DNA of 64,000 nucleotides from Brevundimonas halotolerans (GTDB lineage Bacteria > Pseudomonadota > Alphaproteobacteria > Caulobacterales > Caulobacteraceae): the NCBI RefSeq assembly GCF_003730275.1, contig NZ_QTTA01000017.1:1-64000 (forward strand), written 5' to 3'. This document shows positions 62,612-64,000 of the stretch, one piece after another (within the stretch, counting starts at the first letter, position 1; every line of letters starts with the position of its first letter). A program made the translations under genes and the position numbers. The notes under the pieces are model-generated. The model was given only the letters and a program-made list of their open reading frames with translations. It made no database searches and had not been told where the DNA came from.

Positions 62612-63495
62612 GTACGCCCCAGAGCAGCAAGAGCCAGGCGGGTGGCCTCAGCGACGACGGCGTCGTTCTGCTCGGCCGAACTCTCGCGCGTGGCATGATA
62701 ATAGATGGCGAGGACCACCGGCTCGCCAGTCGGCGGGTACAGCACGCCGATGTCATTGGTCGGGCCATAGCCGCCGGTGCCGGTCTTGTGCGCCGTGCGC
62801 CAACCTGCAGGAAGGCCCGCCTTGATGCGCCCCTCGCCCGTGGGTGAGGCGAACATCCAGCCCAGCAGCTTGTCCCTGTGCGGGACCATCAGCGGTGTGT
62901 CGTCATCGATGAACAGACGCTTGATGTTGGCTATCGATTGCAGCGGGATGATGGTGTCTTTGTCGCCGTCGAGACGGTTCATCTCGGGCTCGAAACGGTC
63001 GACGCGAGTGCTGGTGTCGCCGAGACGGCGATAGAAGTCCTGCATGGTCTCCAGCCCGCCATTGGCCTTCAGCAGCAGGTTCGCCGCCGGGTTGTCGCTG
63101 ACCTCGACCGTACCCTTGCAGAGCTGTTCAACCGTCAGGCTCTGGCCGATGGCCGGTTCAGTGACCGGGGCATGGGAGACCATGTCGGCGCGGGTTATCG
63201 GGATCGGCCGCGCAAGATCTTCCTCGCCCGCCTGAACACGCAGGAAGGTCGCGGCGGCCAGGTACATCTTGAAGGTCGAACAGTAGACGAACCGTTCCTC
63301 GCCACGAGAAGCGAGGCGGAGGCCTGAGGCCAGGTCGTGCGCCGCGAGGCCGATGCGGCCCCCGTTGGCGGCTTCCAACGCGGACAGATCCAGCGCGCCA
63401 GGAGATGCCGCGGGAGTCGACGGTGCAACGAATGGATTATCGCAGGCTGCGAGGGCGAGGGCCCCGAACCCCATCAGAACGCTTCTGCGATCCAC
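62608..63495 (-). CDS. Class A serine beta-lactamase, lipoprotein-type
   Basis: 295 residues. Lipobox LALAAC (Cys18) suggests lipid anchoring. All class A motifs are present: S73-TFK (Ambler 70-73), S133-D134-N135 (SDN 130), E169 in RFEPEMN (Glu166 omega loop) and K237-T238-G239 (KTG 234). Cys72 precedes the catalytic Ser, but the partner Cys238 of KPC/NMC-type carbapenemases is Gly here, so that disulfide is absent. It lies 11 bases after flbD and overlaps flhA by 4. Spectrum cannot be read from sequence. Confidence 0.96.
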   Translation of the reverse strand: MDRRSVLMGFGALALAACDNPFVAPSTPAASPGALDLSALEAANGGRIGLAAHDLASGLRLASRGEERFVYCSTFKMYLAAATFLRVQAGEEDLARPIPITRADMVSHAPVTEPAIGQSLTVEQLCKGTVEVSDNPAANLLLKANGGLETMQDFYRRLGDTSTRVDRFEPEMNRLDGDKDTIIPLQSIANIKRLFIDDDTPLMVPHRDKLLGWMFASPTGEGRIKAGLPAGWRTAHKTGTGGYGPTNDIGVLYPPTGEPVVLAIYYHATRESSAEQNDAVVAEATRLALAALGRT

Positions 63496-63506
63496 GCTCT
63501 CGCTCC

Positions 63507-64000
63507 TCAGCCGACGGCGGCGGAAATGCCCGACTGGGGCGCGGGGATGGGCGTGCCTTCGTCGGCGTATTCGTTCAGCTTGTTGCGCAGGGTGCGGATC
63601 GAGATGCCCAGGATGTTGGCCGCATGGGTGCGGTTGCCAAGGCAGTGGCCCAGGGTGTCGAGGATCAGGGTCTTTTCCATCTGGGCCACGGTCTGGCCGA
63701 CATAGGCGCGGGTGACGGCGTCGGCGGTCTGGGCCGCGCGGCTGGCCGGGCCCGCGTCATATGTTGCCCCCGTCAACGGTTGACCGTCAGGCAGGCGGAT
63801 GGCGTCGACATCGATCTCGGGCCCCTGGGCCAGCAGCACCGCGCGGTGCATGGCGTTTTCCAGCTCGCGCACATTGCCGTTCCAGCGATGCGCGGTCAGG
63901 GCCCGACGCGCGTCGGCCGACACGGGGCGCACCGGCACACCGTTCGCGGCCGCATATTTCCGCACGAAGAAGTCGGCCAGCGCGGGGATGTCACCCGGAC
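63507..64000 (-). CDS. flbD: Sigma-54-dependent flagellar regulator FlbD, C-terminal part (cut by window edge)
   Basis: About 164 residues visible. The end of the AAA+ domain is shown by LTAHRWNGNVRELENAMHRAV, and the C-terminal Fis-type helix-turn-helix by GNRTHAANILGISIRTLRNKL (each in part). FlbD activates late flagellar promoters with RpoN and represses early ones. The receiver and ATPase core lie beyond the window. Neighbouring flhA supports the flagellar assignment over other NtrC-like proteins. Confidence 0.9.
   Translation of the reverse strand, partial: PGDIPALADFFVRKYAAANGVPVRPVSADARRALTAHRWNGNVRELENAMHRAVLLAQGPEIDVDAIRLPDGQPLTGATYDAGPASRAAQTADAVTRAYVGQTVAQMEKTLILDTLGHCLGNRTHAANILGISIRTLRNKLNEYADEGTPIPAPQSGISAAVG

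Noticed and set aside
62608..63495. Carbapenemase-type lactamase suggested by Cys before the catalytic Ser
   Set aside because: The partner Cys after the KTG motif is Gly, so the typical disulfide cannot form.

Overview
The window is high-GC DNA from an alphaproteobacterium of the order Caulobacterales, most likely Brevundimonas or a close relative. The indicators are a divK-pleD cell-cycle pair, a TipF-type flagellar positioning protein, an flbD/flhA flagellar segment, Pol IV with an N-terminal zinc ribbon, a GTTC-N7-GTTC LexA box, and very dense gene packing with many 4-base stop/start overlaps. The genus is inferred from gene content; no rRNA or tRNA gene was seen to confirm it.

Layout. 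1-5 kb: the end of an IS481-type transposase, a small membrane protein, purD, and xseA with DUF2093 and M23 peptidase genes. 5-10.2 kb: a single-domain response regulator, lpxL-like acyltransferase, SDR, tipF and small secreted or lipoprotein genes. 10.4-16 kb: HAD phosphatase, MaoC, ribF, ileS. 16-22.7 kb: the tadA/rluB ... rsmD neighbourhood, with a four-gene phospholipid-type module (plsC-like and cdsA-like on one strand; a four-TM protein and a divergent CDP-alcohol phosphotransferase on the other) lying between rluB and rsmD. 22.7-25.3 kb: aroB, aroK, xerD, then a DUF1902/HicA toxin-antitoxin pair. 26-33.7 kb: accA, ATM1-type ABC exporter, threonine aldolase, MscS, hybrid kinase, BolA, DnaJ-like. 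33.8-38.3 kb: cobS, a lower-GC islet (higB-higA-membrane protein) and an AbgT transporter. 38.5-45.3 kb: rpmG, pleD, divK, dinB, ridA, N-acyltransferase, carboxyltransferase. 45.3-47.7 kb: an accessory stretch with a lipoprotein, a broken phosphatase gene, a 200-bp inverted-repeat element, an SOS-box-linked GIY-YIG gene and a noncoding repeat field. 47.7-53 kb: the isoprenoid/exonuclease VII run (dxs, ispA, CsaA-like, xseB, histidine phosphatase, deacetylase). 53-60.5 kb: GNAT, a VWA protein, csbD, NUDIX and a three-gene kinase/receiver operon. 60.5-64 kb: flhA, a class A beta-lactamase and the end of flbD, all in one orientation.

How genes work together. dxs and ispA supply DXP and farnesyl diphosphate. 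xseA (2 kb) and xseB (51 kb) encode the two exonuclease VII subunits. aroB and aroK are consecutive shikimate steps. divK and pleD couple cell-cycle phosphorelay to cyclic-di-GMP, and tipF is a likely c-di-GMP effector for flagellum placement, complemented by flbD/flhA. The CHASE3 kinase, free receiver and REC-HisKA_2 kinase overlap one another and are probably one signalling unit. Two promoter-like sites resembling the general-stress ECF sigma consensus precede csbD and a small lipoprotein.

The items most worth follow-up are the beta-lactamase gene translationally overlapped with flhA, the phospholipid module with an altered CDP-alcohol phosphotransferase motif, the SOS-box GIY-YIG gene beside an inverted-repeat element and a truncated phosphatase, and the higBA operon with a third membrane-protein gene.
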